From: Thiomonas sp. FB-6
Lineage (GTDB): Bacteria > Pseudomonadota > Gammaproteobacteria > Burkholderiales > Burkholderiaceae_C
NCBI RefSeq assembly: GCF_000377645.1
Contig: NZ_KB898471.1
Span: 310,001-374,000 of the forward strand
Direction of reading: 5' to 3'
DNA: 64,000 nucleotides
The position numbers and the translations under genes were made by a program. Below are positions 45,946-54,330 of the stretch, in pieces (positions within the stretch are counted from its first letter, which is position 1; every line of letters begins with the position of its first letter). The notes beneath the pieces are model-generated. The model was not told the DNA's origin. It did no database searches and saw only the letters and a list, made by a program, of their open reading frames with translations.

Positions 45946-46021
45946 CCAGGGGCGCTACGCCCTGGTGACCATGTGGATCGGTGGCGGCCAGGGGATCGCC
46001 GCGATTTTCGAGAGGTGTTGA
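45851..46021 (+). pseudogene. 3'-end remnant of a thiolase (acetyl-CoA acetyltransferase) gene
   Basis: 56 codons and a TGA encode [18 protein letters not shown], then a helix, then [20 protein letters not shown], the conserved C-terminus of thiolases with the catalytic His (GHP) but with the usual CxG Cys replaced by Trp (MWIGGG). The upstream 330-plus residues are absent; the preceding sequence is the chemoreceptor gene on the other strand. It is therefore a truncated remnant joined by rearrangement, not a gene. Confidence 0.8.
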
Positions 46022-46107
46022 ACGGCGCGCTGCGGGGCCTGGCCGGCCGCCTCCAGCGCCTCGAATCTCCTGAATGACCGCCATCGAAGCCTCGGCGGTG
46101 TGGCGCA

Positions 46108-46236
46108 CTCGTGCTCGACCGCATCGATCACGTACTGCCTCAATTCGGAGATCAGGCCGGTGTCCTCCGCCACCGGGATGAACAGGTCGGGGCGGACCGC
46201 GCGACCGTCGGCGCGGGGCCAGCGAAGCAGCGAGTC
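46108..46236 (-). pseudogene. fragment of an EAL (c-di-GMP phosphodiesterase) domain
   Basis: The minus-strand translation DSLLRWPRADGRAVRPDLFI followed by PVAEDTGLISELRQYVI matches the first conserved part of EAL domains (EALLRW...G.V.P..FIP.AE..GLI), with the EAL triplet itself reading DSL. Neither the start nor the rest of the domain is present. With the thiolase remnant it shows that 45834-46270 is built from broken genes. The rest of the 45946-46381 gap holds the regulatory site at 46279. Confidence 0.6.
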
Positions 46237-46278
46237 CCCAGTGTAGAAGGGCGATCGCGCGGGCAGGCCGGCGCCCGC

Positions 46279-46325
46279 CCCCCTCCACAGGAGGGGGGAC
46301 GCGCCGGGACCCCGCGCCTACTCTG
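46279..46325 (+). promoter_or_regulatory. palindromic activator site plus -10 element, copy A (tauD operon)
   Basis: CCCCCTCC-ACA-GGAGGGGG (46279-46297; arms extend to 9 bp), then 19 nt, then CCTACTCTG (46317-46325). The predicted transcript would start near 46331, 51 nt before the dioxygenase ATG, and the palindrome would be centred near -43, a class II activator position. Copies B (52572-52618) and C (54331-54377) have the identical arrangement. Confidence 0.7.
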
Positions 46326-46381
46326 CGTCCCACGGGTGCCCACGAGTGCATCGACGCCCGCAGAACGAGAGAGACAAGACC

Positions 46382-47299
46382 ATGACCAGCATGACCGCCG
46401 CCGCGCCCGCGGTGCTGTCCGCCGCGCGCAGCGCGAGCGCCCCCCGCGTCGAGCCCCTGACCTGTTCCATCGGCGCCGAACTCAGCGGCATCGACCTGGG
46501 CGACGCCGCGGAGGACGACCAGCTGTTCCGGGTCGTCTACGAAGCGCTGCTGCGCCACAAGGTGCTGTTCCTGCGCGAGCAGAGCTTCGAGCGCATGTCC
46601 CGCCAGCAGCACGTGGCCTTCGCCAGGCGCCTGGGCGAACTCGAAGACCATCCGATGGTGCCGAGCCACCCGGACGCTCCCGGACTGGTGCAGATCTACA
46701 AATCCCCCGACAACCCGCCCGAGCGCTACGAGAACGCCTGGCATTGCGACGGCACCTGGCGCGAGACGCCGCCGCTGGGTTGCGTGTTGCGCTGCATCGA
46801 GTGCCCGCCGGTGGGCGGCGACACCATGTGGGCCAACATGGCCCTGGCCTACGAGAAGCTGCCGCAATCCGTCCAGCAGGAAATCGAGGGCCTGATCGCC
46901 AGCCACAGCTTCAGTGCCTCCTTCGGGGCGGCCATGCCCCAGGAGCGGCGTCTGGACATGAAGGCGCGCTACCCGGACGCCGAGCATCCGGTGGTTCGCA
47001 CCCATCCGGAGACCGGCGAGAAGGTGCTGTTCGTGAACGCCTTCACCACCCACTTCGTCAACTATCACCAGCCGCGCAACGTGCGTTTCGGCCAGGACTA
47101 CAACCAGCGCGGACAGGACCTGCTGCAGTACCTGATCAGCCAGGCCTACGTGCCCGAGTACCAGGTGCGCTGGCGCTGGAAGCCCTTCAGCGTCGCGATC
47201 TGGGACAACCGCAGCACCCAGCACTACGCGGTGATGGACTACCCCCCTTGCCACCGCAAGATGGAACGAGCCGCCATCGTCGGCGGCAAGCCTTTCTGA
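46382..47299 (+). CDS. TauD/TfdA-family Fe(II)/2-oxoglutarate-dependent dioxygenase
   Basis: 305 residues. The iron-binding facial triad is His121 and Asp123 (AWHCDGTW) with distal His281 (RSTQHYAVMD), and the 2-oxoglutarate Arg follows in CHRKMERAAIVGG. NAFTTHFVNYH is a typical TauD-family segment. Members hydroxylate sulfonates, phenoxyacids, betaines and similar acids, releasing succinate and CO2. It is the first gene of a four-gene operon driven from copy A of the palindromic promoter. The specific substrate is unknown; association with a BKACE enzyme argues for a small carbon skeleton rather than taurine alone. Confidence 0.88.
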   Translation: MTSMTAAAPAVLSAARSASAPRVEPLTCSIGAELSGIDLGDAAEDDQLFRVVYEALLRHKVLFLREQSFERMSRQQHVAFARRLGELEDHPMVPSHPDAPGLVQIYKSPDNPPERYENAWHCDGTWRETPPLGCVLRCIECPPVGGDTMWANMALAYEKLPQSVQQEIEGLIASHSFSASFGAAMPQERRLDMKARYPDAEHPVVRTHPETGEKVLFVNAFTTHFVNYHQPRNVRFGQDYNQRGQDLLQYLISQAYVPEYQVRWRWKPFSVAIWDNRSTQHYAVMDYPPCHRKMERAAIVGGKPF

Positions 47300-47334
47300 G
47301 CCTGCCCCAGGCCACTGACACGAGGAGCCCCAAC

Positions 47335-48393
47335 ATGAACTTCATCGATGGATCGCTGTTTCCCGAGAATCAGGAGAAGCTGGTCATCACCTGCGCCCCC
47401 TACGGCCCCGAGTGGATGCCCGAGGACTTCCCCGAAGACATCCCGATCAGCATCGCCGAACACGTGCAAAAGGCCGTGGATTGCTACAACGCCGGAGCGA
47501 GCGTGCTGCACCTGCACGTGCGCGAGCTCGACGGCAAGGGCTCCAAGCGCCTGTCCAGGTTCAACGAACTGCTCGCCGGACTGCGCGAGGCGGTGCCTGA
47601 CATGATCCTGCAGGTGGGCGGCTCCATCTCCTTCGCCCCCGAGGGCGAGGGCGAGGCCGCCAAGTGGCTGTCGGACGACACCCGGCACATGCTGGCCGAG
47701 CTCAGCCCGGCGCCGGACCAGGTGACCATCGCCATCAACAGCAACCAGATGAACGTGGTCGAGCAGATGTGCGAGCGCGATCTCGCCGGCACCTCGCTGG
47801 CGCGGCCCGACCTGTACCGCGCCTACCGCGAAATGACCATTCCGGCGGGCCCCGAGTGGGTGGAAGAACACATCCGCCGGCTGTCGGCCAAGGGCATCCA
47901 GACCCACTTCCAGCTGGCCAACATCACCCAACTGGAAACGGTCGAGCGGATGATGCGCCGCGGAGTCTGCAACGTCCCGCTGATCCTGACCTGGGTGGCG
48001 ATCGGCGGCGGGTTCGACGCTCCGAACATTTACAACCTGGCGAACTTCGTCCGCGCGGTGCCCGATGGCGCCGTGCTCACGCTGGAGTCCTCCATGCTCA
48101 ACGTGCTGCCGGTCAATATGATGGCCATCGCCATGGGCCTGCACGTGCGCTGCGGAATCGAGGACAACATCTGGACCCAGGACCGCAAGGAAAAGATGAG
48201 TTCGGTGCGCCAGATCGAGCAGCTGGTGCGCATTTCGCGGGAGTTCGGACGCGACATCGCCGATGGCAGCGAAGCGCGCCGCATCTATCGCATCGGCGAG
48301 TTCTACAGCCACGCCGACGAGGCCCTGGCCCGCAACGGCTTCGCCCCCAACCGTGCGCAGGCGGGAAAGGCTGCGTTGCAGCGAGCGGCGTGA
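47335..48393 (+). CDS. BKACE-family beta-keto acid cleavage enzyme (DUF849)
   Basis: 352 residues. The family metal site His59/His61 (ASVLHLHVRELDGKGSKR), QVGGSISFAP, the TIAINSNQMNVVEQM segment and VRCGIEDNIWTQDRKEKMSS are BKACE hallmarks. These zinc enzymes condense a beta-keto acid with acetyl-CoA to give acetoacetate plus a new acyl-CoA (Kce in lysine fermentation, dehydrocarnitine cleavage in carnitine use). GAGGAG precedes ATG 47335. A thiolase remnant nearby and an acyl-CoA ligase in the same regulon fit a CoA-dependent catabolic pathway. It is longer than Kce (about 275-310), so a distinct subfamily. Confidence 0.85.
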   Translation: MNFIDGSLFPENQEKLVITCAPYGPEWMPEDFPEDIPISIAEHVQKAVDCYNAGASVLHLHVRELDGKGSKRLSRFNELLAGLREAVPDMILQVGGSISFAPEGEGEAAKWLSDDTRHMLAELSPAPDQVTIAINSNQMNVVEQMCERDLAGTSLARPDLYRAYREMTIPAGPEWVEEHIRRLSAKGIQTHFQLANITQLETVERMMRRGVCNVPLILTWVAIGGGFDAPNIYNLANFVRAVPDGAVLTLESSMLNVLPVNMMAIAMGLHVRCGIEDNIWTQDRKEKMSSVRQIEQLVRISREFGRDIADGSEARRIYRIGEFYSHADEALARNGFAPNRAQAGKAALQRAA

Positions 48394-48409
48394 GCCGGTG
48401 GGGTCGTCC

Positions 48410-48988
48410 ATGACCGCCACGGTGGTGATCGTGCCGGGGCTGCGCGACGCGGCCCCGCGGCACTGGCAAAGCCTGCTGGAGGCCGGTCTGCGTGAGCGGG
48501 GCCGCGAGGTGCTCGCGGTGGCCCCGATGGGGCGCGACGCGCTGGACCGTGCACAGCGGGTGGCGGCGCTGGACGAGGCCATCGGCCGGGTCCACGGTCC
48601 GGCCTTGCTCGTGGCCCACAGCGCGGGCTGTCTCACCGTCGCGCATTGGGCCTCGGTCCGTGCCGGCGCCTCCGAGCTGGTCCGCGGGGCGCTGCTAGCG
48701 GTACCGCCGGATTTCGAGACCCCGATGCCCGCCCCCTACCCGGGCCTCGAGGCCCTGCGCGCCAACGGCTGGCTGCCGGTTCCGCGCAAGCGCCTGGGCT
48801 TCAGGGCCATCGTCGCGGCGAGTCTCGACGATCCCCTGGCGAGCATCGGCCGGGTTCGGCGGATGGCCCTCGACTGGGCTGCCGAGTGCGTCGAGCTGGG
48901 AGCGGTCGGGCATCTGAACCCGGGCTCCGGCTACGGTCCCTGGCCCCGCGCCGAGGAATTCCTTCAGCAGCTCGACGTGTCGAGCTGA
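48410..48988 (+). CDS. small alpha/beta hydrolase of the RBBP9/YdeN type
   Basis: 192 residues. VVIVPGLRDAAPRHWQSLLE starts the fold, the nucleophile is Ser71 in LLVAHSAGCLTVAHW, and the C-terminal GAVGHLNPGSGYGPWP contains the catalytic His in the RBBP9-specific context. These serine hydrolases act on small esters or amides; physiological substrates are poorly known. It lies 16 bp after the BKACE gene, ahead of the quinone oxidoreductase gene, and so is part of the copy A operon. Confidence 0.85.
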   Translation: MTATVVIVPGLRDAAPRHWQSLLEAGLRERGREVLAVAPMGRDALDRAQRVAALDEAIGRVHGPALLVAHSAGCLTVAHWASVRAGASELVRGALLAVPPDFETPMPAPYPGLEALRANGWLPVPRKRLGFRAIVAASLDDPLASIGRVRRMALDWAAECVELGAVGHLNPGSGYGPWPRAEEFLQQLDVSS

Positions 48989-49012
48989 TTCCAGAACCAA
49001 CAGGAGAACGAC

Positions 49013-49984
49013 ATGGCCAAGGCGATCCGCCTTTCGCGAACCGGCGGGCCGGAGGTGCTCGAGCTGCAGGACGTCGAGGTCGGCGACCCCGGCCCCGGCG
49101 AGGTCCGGCTGCGCCACAGCTACATCGCGGTGAATTTCATCGACGTGTACTTCCGCACCGGGGTCTACCCGCTGCCACTTCCATCCGGCCTGGGCTCGGA
49201 TGCCGTCGGCGTGGTCGAGGCGGTGGGCCCCGGGGTCACCGAGGTCCGGCCCGGTGACCGGGTCGGCTATCTGATCGGGCCGCAGGGCGCCTACGCCGAG
49301 CGCCGGATCCTTCCGGCCGCGGTGCTGATTCCCCTTCCCGCCGGCATCGATGACCGCACGGCCGCCTCCTTGATGATGAAGGGCATGACCGTGCAGTACC
49401 TGTTCCGGCAGGTGTTTGCGCTGCAAGGCGGGGAAACCATTCTCTATCACGCCGCCGCCGGCGGCGTGGGCCTGCTGGCCTGCCAGTGGGCGCGTGCGCT
49501 CGGGGTGACCATGATCGGCACCGTCAGCAGCGACGAGAAGGCCGAGATCGCCCGGCAGCACGGCTGCGCGCACACCATCGTCACCTCGCGCGAGGACATC
49601 GCCGCGCGCGTGCGCGAGCTGACCGGCGGCCGGGGCGTGCCCGTGGTGTTCGACTCGGTCGGCAAGGACACGCTGATGGCCTCGCTGGACAGCCTGAGCC
49701 CGCGCGGCTCGCTGGTCAGCAACGGCACCAGCTCCGGCCCCGTGATCGTGGACAGCCAGCTGCTGGCCGTCAAGGGCTCGCTGTGGATGACCCGCCCGGC
49801 CATGATGCACTACATCCAGCCGCGGGAGCACATGCTGGCGATGGCCGACGAACTCTTCGGACATGTGCTGGCCGGACGCATCCACAGCGAACCCCGGCAG
49901 GAATTCGCGCTGGCCGAGGCGGCGCGGGCGCACCAGGCGCTGCAGTCGCGCAGCACCGTCGGCTCGACCGTGCTGGTTCCCTGA
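49013..49984 (+). CDS. qorA: NADPH:quinone oxidoreductase (zeta-crystallin type)
   Basis: 323 residues, normal for QorA of the medium-chain dehydrogenase/reductase superfamily. N-terminal catalytic fold (GPEVLELQDVEVGDPGPGEV, NFIDVYFRTGVYPL), nucleotide fold with HAAAGGVGLLACQWARALG, and VVFDSVGKDT. No zinc ligands, as expected for this subfamily. AGGAG lies 9-10 nt upstream of ATG 49013. Last gene of the tauD operon; it ends at a strong hairpin. It may reduce an enone or quinone pathway intermediate or simply protect against reactive carbonyls. Confidence 0.9.
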   Translation: MAKAIRLSRTGGPEVLELQDVEVGDPGPGEVRLRHSYIAVNFIDVYFRTGVYPLPLPSGLGSDAVGVVEAVGPGVTEVRPGDRVGYLIGPQGAYAERRILPAAVLIPLPAGIDDRTAASLMMKGMTVQYLFRQVFALQGGETILYHAAAGGVGLLACQWARALGVTMIGTVSSDEKAEIARQHGCAHTIVTSREDIAARVRELTGGRGVPVVFDSVGKDTLMASLDSLSPRGSLVSNGTSSGPVIVDSQLLAVKGSLWMTRPAMMHYIQPREHMLAMADELFGHVLAGRIHSEPRQEFALAEAARAHQALQSRSTVGSTVLVP

Positions 49985-49990
49985 AAATGC

Positions 49991-50023
49991 CCGCGGGCAG
50001 GCAGCCAGGCTGCCTGCCCGCGG
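49991..50023. terminator. bidirectional hairpin terminator between qorA and the MFS gene
   Basis: Perfect 16-bp inverted repeat CCGCGGGCAGGCAGCC / GGCTGCCTGCCCGCGG with a single central base (effective loop about 5 nt). It occupies the 52-bp gap between two convergent operons, preceded by GAAAAT on the plus side. A T-run is missing, so termination may need Rho. Confidence 0.75.
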
Positions 50024-50036
50024 CTACGCCAGAAGC

Positions 50037-51347
50037 TCAATCCCCCACGCTTTCGCGCCAGGCCCTGATGCGCTGCAGGTCCTGCGCGTAGAAGCGGCGC
50101 CCGATCCAGAACGCACAGGTGGCCGCCAGCGAGGCCAGCGGCATCCATTGCAGCGCCCCCTGCAGGCCGATGCGGTCGGCGAGAAAGCCCATCACGAAGG
50201 GCCCGGGAGCCAGGCCCAGCAGGTTGTTGGCGATGGTCAGGGTGGCGAAGGCCGTCGCATGCACGGCCACCGGCGTGAGGTTGGCCACCATGGCGCCGGC
50301 GGGCCCCGCGGTGCCCGCGGCGAAGAACATGCCCAGCGCCAGCACCAGCGTGGCCGCCGGCCCGGGGGGCAGGCGGAAGGCGGCTCCCAGCAGCAGGGCC
50401 GTGAGCAGGCAGTAGGCCATGGCCATGATCCACTTGCGCGAGGGGTCGTCCCGGCACAGCCGATCCGTGGCGATTCCGCAGACGATCATGCCGGCGGCCC
50501 CCACCAGCACGAACATGCCCGCGCTCAAGGCCGCGCGGTCGGGCGCCATCCCCGCATAGCGGTTGAAAAAGCTGGGCAGCCAGGCGATCAGGGCAGCCAT
50601 GATGAACAGCTGCAGACCGCTGCCGGCGTAGGCGCAGAGCACGGACACGCTGCCGAACAGGCGGCCCAGCAGCGTGCGCAGCGGCACCCCGGACCCCCGG
50701 GCTTCGCGCGAGGGGGGGCGGCCGCCGACGCGCCGTTCGGTGACCACGACCAGGTACAGGCCGGTCAGCACGATGCCGAACAAGGCCATGCCGCCGAAGG
50801 CCCAGCGCCAGCCGAAATGCACCGCCAGCGCGCCTCCGAAGGCCATTCCCAGCACCGAGCCCACGGCGCCGCCGGCCATGAAGGAGCCGGTCAGGGTGGA
50901 GCGCAGGCTGGGCGGAAACATGCTCAGCACCAGGGCGACGCCGACACTGCCGTAGGCCGCCTCGCCGACCCCGACCAGGAAGCGCGCGAACAGCATCTCG
51001 CGGTAGCCCGAGGACCATGCGCAAAACAGCGTGGCCGCGCTCCACAGCAGGGCCATCAGCGCGATGCTGCGCACGCGCCCGAAGCGATCGGCGGCCAGCG
51101 ACAGGGGGAAGGTCAGAAGCCCGGTCAGCAAGGCGACGACCCCCGCGAGCGAGCCCAGCTGGGTGTCGGACAGGCCCCATTCGGCCTTGAGCAGCGGAAA
51201 CACCGCGTTGAGGACCTGGCGCGACATGTAGTCGGACAGCAGCAGCCCGAAGATCAGGCCGAACACGACCCACGCGTAGATGCGGGGACGGGTCGCCCCG
51301 GCCGATGCCGTGTCCGCCTGCGCGGGTTGTGTGGCGTAGATGGCCAT
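50037..51347 (-). CDS. MFS transporter, ACS/aromatic acid-type
   Basis: 436 residues with twelve membrane helices. LSDYMSRQVLNAVFPLLKAEW, then GVVALLTGLLTFPLSLAADRFGRVRS (the MFS loop 2-3 motif), FLVGVGEAAYGSVGVALVLS and FMAGGAVGSVLGMAFGG. The sequence resembles the anion:cation symporter and Spinster-like branches that import organic acids. It follows the porin gene by 11 bp and both should be expressed from copy B of the palindromic promoter: porin for the outer membrane, MFS for the inner membrane. The substrate is presumably that of the TauD/BKACE/ligase pathway. Confidence 0.85.
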   Translation of the reverse strand: MAIYATQPAQADTASAGATRPRIYAWVVFGLIFGLLLSDYMSRQVLNAVFPLLKAEWGLSDTQLGSLAGVVALLTGLLTFPLSLAADRFGRVRSIALMALLWSAATLFCAWSSGYREMLFARFLVGVGEAAYGSVGVALVLSMFPPSLRSTLTGSFMAGGAVGSVLGMAFGGALAVHFGWRWAFGGMALFGIVLTGLYLVVVTERRVGGRPPSREARGSGVPLRTLLGRLFGSVSVLCAYAGSGLQLFIMAALIAWLPSFFNRYAGMAPDRAALSAGMFVLVGAAGMIVCGIATDRLCRDDPSRKWIMAMAYCLLTALLLGAAFRLPPGPAATLVLALGMFFAAGTAGPAGAMVANLTPVAVHATAFATLTIANNLLGLAPGPFVMGFLADRIGLQGALQWMPLASLAATCAFWIGRRFYAQDLQRIRAWRESVGD

Positions 51348-51358
51348 GAGCTTGCTCC

Positions 51359-52507
51359 TCAGAAGGAATGGCGCAGACCGACGGTCATGCCGGCCGAACC
51401 CTGCCCCATGGCCCCGACGAAGGCGTCGGTGGCCGAGCCGATCGCGAAATTCGTATCAGGCCCGTTGCTGATGCGCGCGTAGCTGGCATACAGGTTGGTC
51501 TGCCTGGACAGCGAATAGCTGTAGCCGATCGCGTATTGCTTCGCGGTGCCGTACATCGCCGTTCCCAGCAGGTTGATGCTGCGCATGCCGTAGTCCGTGC
51601 GCGCCTCGGCTACCGAGGCCATCACGGTGCCCGCCCCCACCGGCACGCGCACCCCCACGACCATCGACCGCGCACTGCCAGCGTTGTAATCCGCCTTGGC
51701 TTGTTCGTACAGCGCGGAAAGCGTGGCCACCGGGAAACGGTAGGAAGCGCCGATCTGCCACCCCGACAGGGTTCCGTCGTTGACCCCGTTGGCGGGATCG
51801 AGCATGGCCGGCAGCCGCAGGTTGGTGACCGCCGCGTAGGCCACCGCCAGCGCCAGGGGGCCGTCGACGTAGCTGGCGCTGGCCCCCATGGAACGGCTGA
51901 CCCGGGAACTGCTGGGGGTCGTACCGGGAACCGCGGTGGCACTCGGCGCGAAGGAATACGACACGCTGCCCACCAGGCCGTGCGCCTCGGGGCTGATGTA
52001 GACCACGCCCTGGCTCAGGCGCGAGAGTCCGTACTGGTTGATGATCGACAGGTTGGTGTAGGCGCCGGTCGTGCCCCCGCCGAAGGGGTCGAAGCGGACC
52101 TCGTTCTTGTACATGCGGGTCATGTCGCGCCCGCCCGCGATGGTGCCCCACGGGCCCTTGAGCGCGGCCCAGGTACGGCTTTGCATGAACCCGCCGCCCA
52201 CGCAGTAGCCGCCCGCGGGGGCCTTGGTGTTCTGGTTGGTTCCAGAGGCGCAGAAGCCCGATTCGATGTCGAAAATGGTTGCGAGGCCGCCGCCCAGGGG
52301 CTCGACGCCCTTGACTCCGATCACCGACGGGGATTGAACGCCCGAGCTCAGCTGGCTGACCGAGTGCGTCGGTCCGGAGCCGTTGCCGATTCCGTCGATG
52401 TGGGTGACGCCGAGATCGATCACGCCGTAGAGCTGGACGTCTCCGGCCGCCAGCGCGGAGCCGGTACATGCGCCGAGCGTGGCGAGCGCGAGCAGGGTCT
52501 TTTTCAT
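51359..52507 (-). CDS. Gram-negative trimeric porin (Burkholderiales type)
   Basis: 382 residues. The signal peptide KKTLLALATLGACTGSALA is followed by GDVQLYGVIDLGVTH, the standard mature start of betaproteobacterial OmpC-like porins. Repeated aromatic beta strands and the C-terminal GSAGMTVGLRHSF, ending in Phe, complete the barrel. ATG 52507 is preferred over 52516 because the GAGGAG ribosome site abuts 52516 but lies 9 nt from 52507. The 151-nt upstream region carries copy B of the palindromic activator site, so expression is probably substrate-induced. Confidence 0.93.
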   Translation of the reverse strand: MKKTLLALATLGACTGSALAAGDVQLYGVIDLGVTHIDGIGNGSGPTHSVSQLSSGVQSPSVIGVKGVEPLGGGLATIFDIESGFCASGTNQNTKAPAGGYCVGGGFMQSRTWAALKGPWGTIAGGRDMTRMYKNEVRFDPFGGGTTGAYTNLSIINQYGLSRLSQGVVYISPEAHGLVGSVSYSFAPSATAVPGTTPSSSRVSRSMGASASYVDGPLALAVAYAAVTNLRLPAMLDPANGVNDGTLSGWQIGASYRFPVATLSALYEQAKADYNAGSARSMVVGVRVPVGAGTVMASVAEARTDYGMRSINLLGTAMYGTAKQYAIGYSYSLSRQTNLYASYARISNGPDTNFAIGSATDAFVGAMGQGSAGMTVGLRHSF

Positions 52508-52571
52508 CGGGTTCATCTCCTCGTGAGCCTTCCTGGGTTGCGGTGGCCGGCATCGTGCGTGCCGGTGAGGC

Positions 52572-52618
52572 CAGAATAGGTGGGGGTCCGGGCGCACACC
52601 CCCCTCTCGCGGAGGGGG
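52572..52618 (-). promoter_or_regulatory. palindromic activator site plus -10 element, copy B (porin-MFS operon)
   Basis: Minus strand: CCCCCTCC-GCG-AGAGGGGG (52618-52600; one arm mismatch), 19 nt, CCTATTCTG (52580-52572). TATTCT would place the transcript start near 52566, giving a leader of about 59 nt before the porin ATG. Same geometry as copies A and C. Confidence 0.7.
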
Positions 52619-52653
52619 ATAGGGTCTTCACCAAGAAGGCGCCGGATGCGGCT

Positions 52654-54300
52654 TCAGGCGATCGCGGCCGCCCACTCGCGCAGCTGTTTCTTGTTGAGCT
52701 TGCCGACACTGGTCTTCGGGATCTGCTCCACGAACAGGATGTGGCTGCGCTCCGGCACCGCATACTTGGCGACGCGATTGGAGGCCACGTGGGCCAGCAG
52801 GCGCTCGCGCACGTCGTCGACCGTGACCTGCGTGTCCGGCCTGTGAACCACGTAGGCCACGGGTCGCTCACCCCACTTGGGATCCGGCACCCCGATGACC
52901 GCCACCTCCTGCACCCCGGGGATCTCGGCGATCATGTGCTCGATCTCGATGGACGAGACCCATTCGCCTCCGGTCTTGATCACGTCCTTGAGCCGATCGA
53001 CGATCTGCACGTAGCCGTCCGGACGCACCACCGCGATGTCCTGCGTATGCAGGTAGCCGCCTCGCCAGAGCTCCTCGGATTCGGCCGGCTTGTGCAGGTA
53101 CCCCTGGGTCAGGAAGGGCGCGCGCAGCACGATCTCGCCCTGCGTGCGCCCGTCGTGCACCACGTCGCGCATGTGCTCGTCCACCACGCGCAGGTCGACC
53201 ATCGGCAGCGCTCTGCCGGTGGACACGCGAGCCCGCAGCTGCTCCTGCGGCGCCAGCTCGGGAACGAGCTGCGCCAGCGCGACGATGGGACCGGTCTCGG
53301 ACATGCCGTAGCCGCCGAACACGTCGATGCCGCGCTCCAGCGCGGCCTTGCACAGCGGAGCCGGCAACGCGGACCCGCCGATCACCACCTTCCAGCCCGG
53401 GAACCGGATGTCGCGCGCCTCGGCCAGGTCCACGATCATCTGCAGGATGGTCGGAACGCAATGCGAGAAACTCACCTGCTCGCGCTGGAGCAGTTCGAGC
53501 AGGGTCTCGGGCAGATAGCGCCCGGGGAGCACGATGCGCAGCCCGAGCAGGATCGCCACATAGGGGATCCCCCAGGCCAGCACGTGGAACATCGGCGTGA
53601 TCGGCATGTACACGTCCTGGGCGTGCAGGCGCTGTCCGTCGCGGGGCGAGCACAGCGCGGTCGCCGCCGTCAAGGCGTGCAGGACGATCTGGCGATGGCT
53701 GTAGCACACCCCCTTGGGGGCGCCCGTGGTCCCCGTCGTGTAGAACACCGCCGCGGTGGTGTTCTCATCGAAGTCCGGGAATTCGAAGTCCGCGCCGGCC
53801 GCCGCCAGCAGCTCCTCGTACTCGCCGCAGGCATCGAGTTCCCGCAGTGGCTGGCGCGCGTCGTCGCGCAGTACGACGATGCGCGGCCGCGCACGCAGGC
53901 GCGGCAGGACGGAGCCGAGCATCTCGGCGAAGTCGACGTGCACCAGCAGCACCGAGGGCTTCGCGTCGTCCAGGGTGTAGGCGATCTGTTCAGGCGACAG
54001 CCGGATGTTCACCGTGAACATGGTCGCGCCCATCATCGGAACCGCGAAATAGGTCTCCAGGTAGCGCGGGCTGTCCCAGTCCATGATGCCCACGGTACTT
54101 CCGCGGCGCACGCCCATCGCCTGCAAGGCGCTGGCCAGTCGCCCGACGCGTTCGCGCCAGGCGGCGTAGCTCATGCGCCTTCCGTGGCGGTCGCAGATGG
54201 TCTGCGCGCCGTGAAGCGCCAGGCTGCGATGCAGCAGCTGCTTGATCAGCAGCGGATAGGCATAGGCGGAAGCCGCCGAGGGGGGCAGGTCGTCGTGCAT
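52654..54300 (-). CDS. AMP-forming acyl-CoA ligase/synthetase
   Basis: 548 residues. The P-loop-like adenylation motif is AVFYTTGTTGAPKGVCYSH (about residue 180), then FGGYGMSETGPIVAL (A5), RPDGYVQIVDRLKDVIKTGG (A7/A8) and the catalytic Lys in KTSVGKLNKKQLRE near the C-terminus. The sequence is of the medium/long-chain or AlkK-like group. It activates a carboxylic acid as its CoA thioester in the cytoplasm, supplying the pathway that includes the BKACE enzyme. ATG 54300 is chosen because the open frame's earlier start at 54336 lies inside the -10 element of copy C. Confidence 0.9.
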   Translation of the reverse strand: MHDDLPPSAASAYAYPLLIKQLLHRSLALHGAQTICDRHGRRMSYAAWRERVGRLASALQAMGVRRGSTVGIMDWDSPRYLETYFAVPMMGATMFTVNIRLSPEQIAYTLDDAKPSVLLVHVDFAEMLGSVLPRLRARPRIVVLRDDARQPLRELDACGEYEELLAAAGADFEFPDFDENTTAAVFYTTGTTGAPKGVCYSHRQIVLHALTAATALCSPRDGQRLHAQDVYMPITPMFHVLAWGIPYVAILLGLRIVLPGRYLPETLLELLQREQVSFSHCVPTILQMIVDLAEARDIRFPGWKVVIGGSALPAPLCKAALERGIDVFGGYGMSETGPIVALAQLVPELAPQEQLRARVSTGRALPMVDLRVVDEHMRDVVHDGRTQGEIVLRAPFLTQGYLHKPAESEELWRGGYLHTQDIAVVRPDGYVQIVDRLKDVIKTGGEWVSSIEIEHMIAEIPGVQEVAVIGVPDPKWGERPVAYVVHRPDTQVTVDDVRERLLAHVASNRVAKYAVPERSHILFVEQIPKTSVGKLNKKQLREWAAAIA

Positions 54301-54330
54301 GGCGTCGGTACGGTCGGAATGGGGTCGACC

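Noticed and set aside
46024-46173. Minus-strand 72-codon frame as a real small gene
   Set aside because: Its recognisable part is only an EAL fragment read from an internal GTG; no ribosome site or complete domain.
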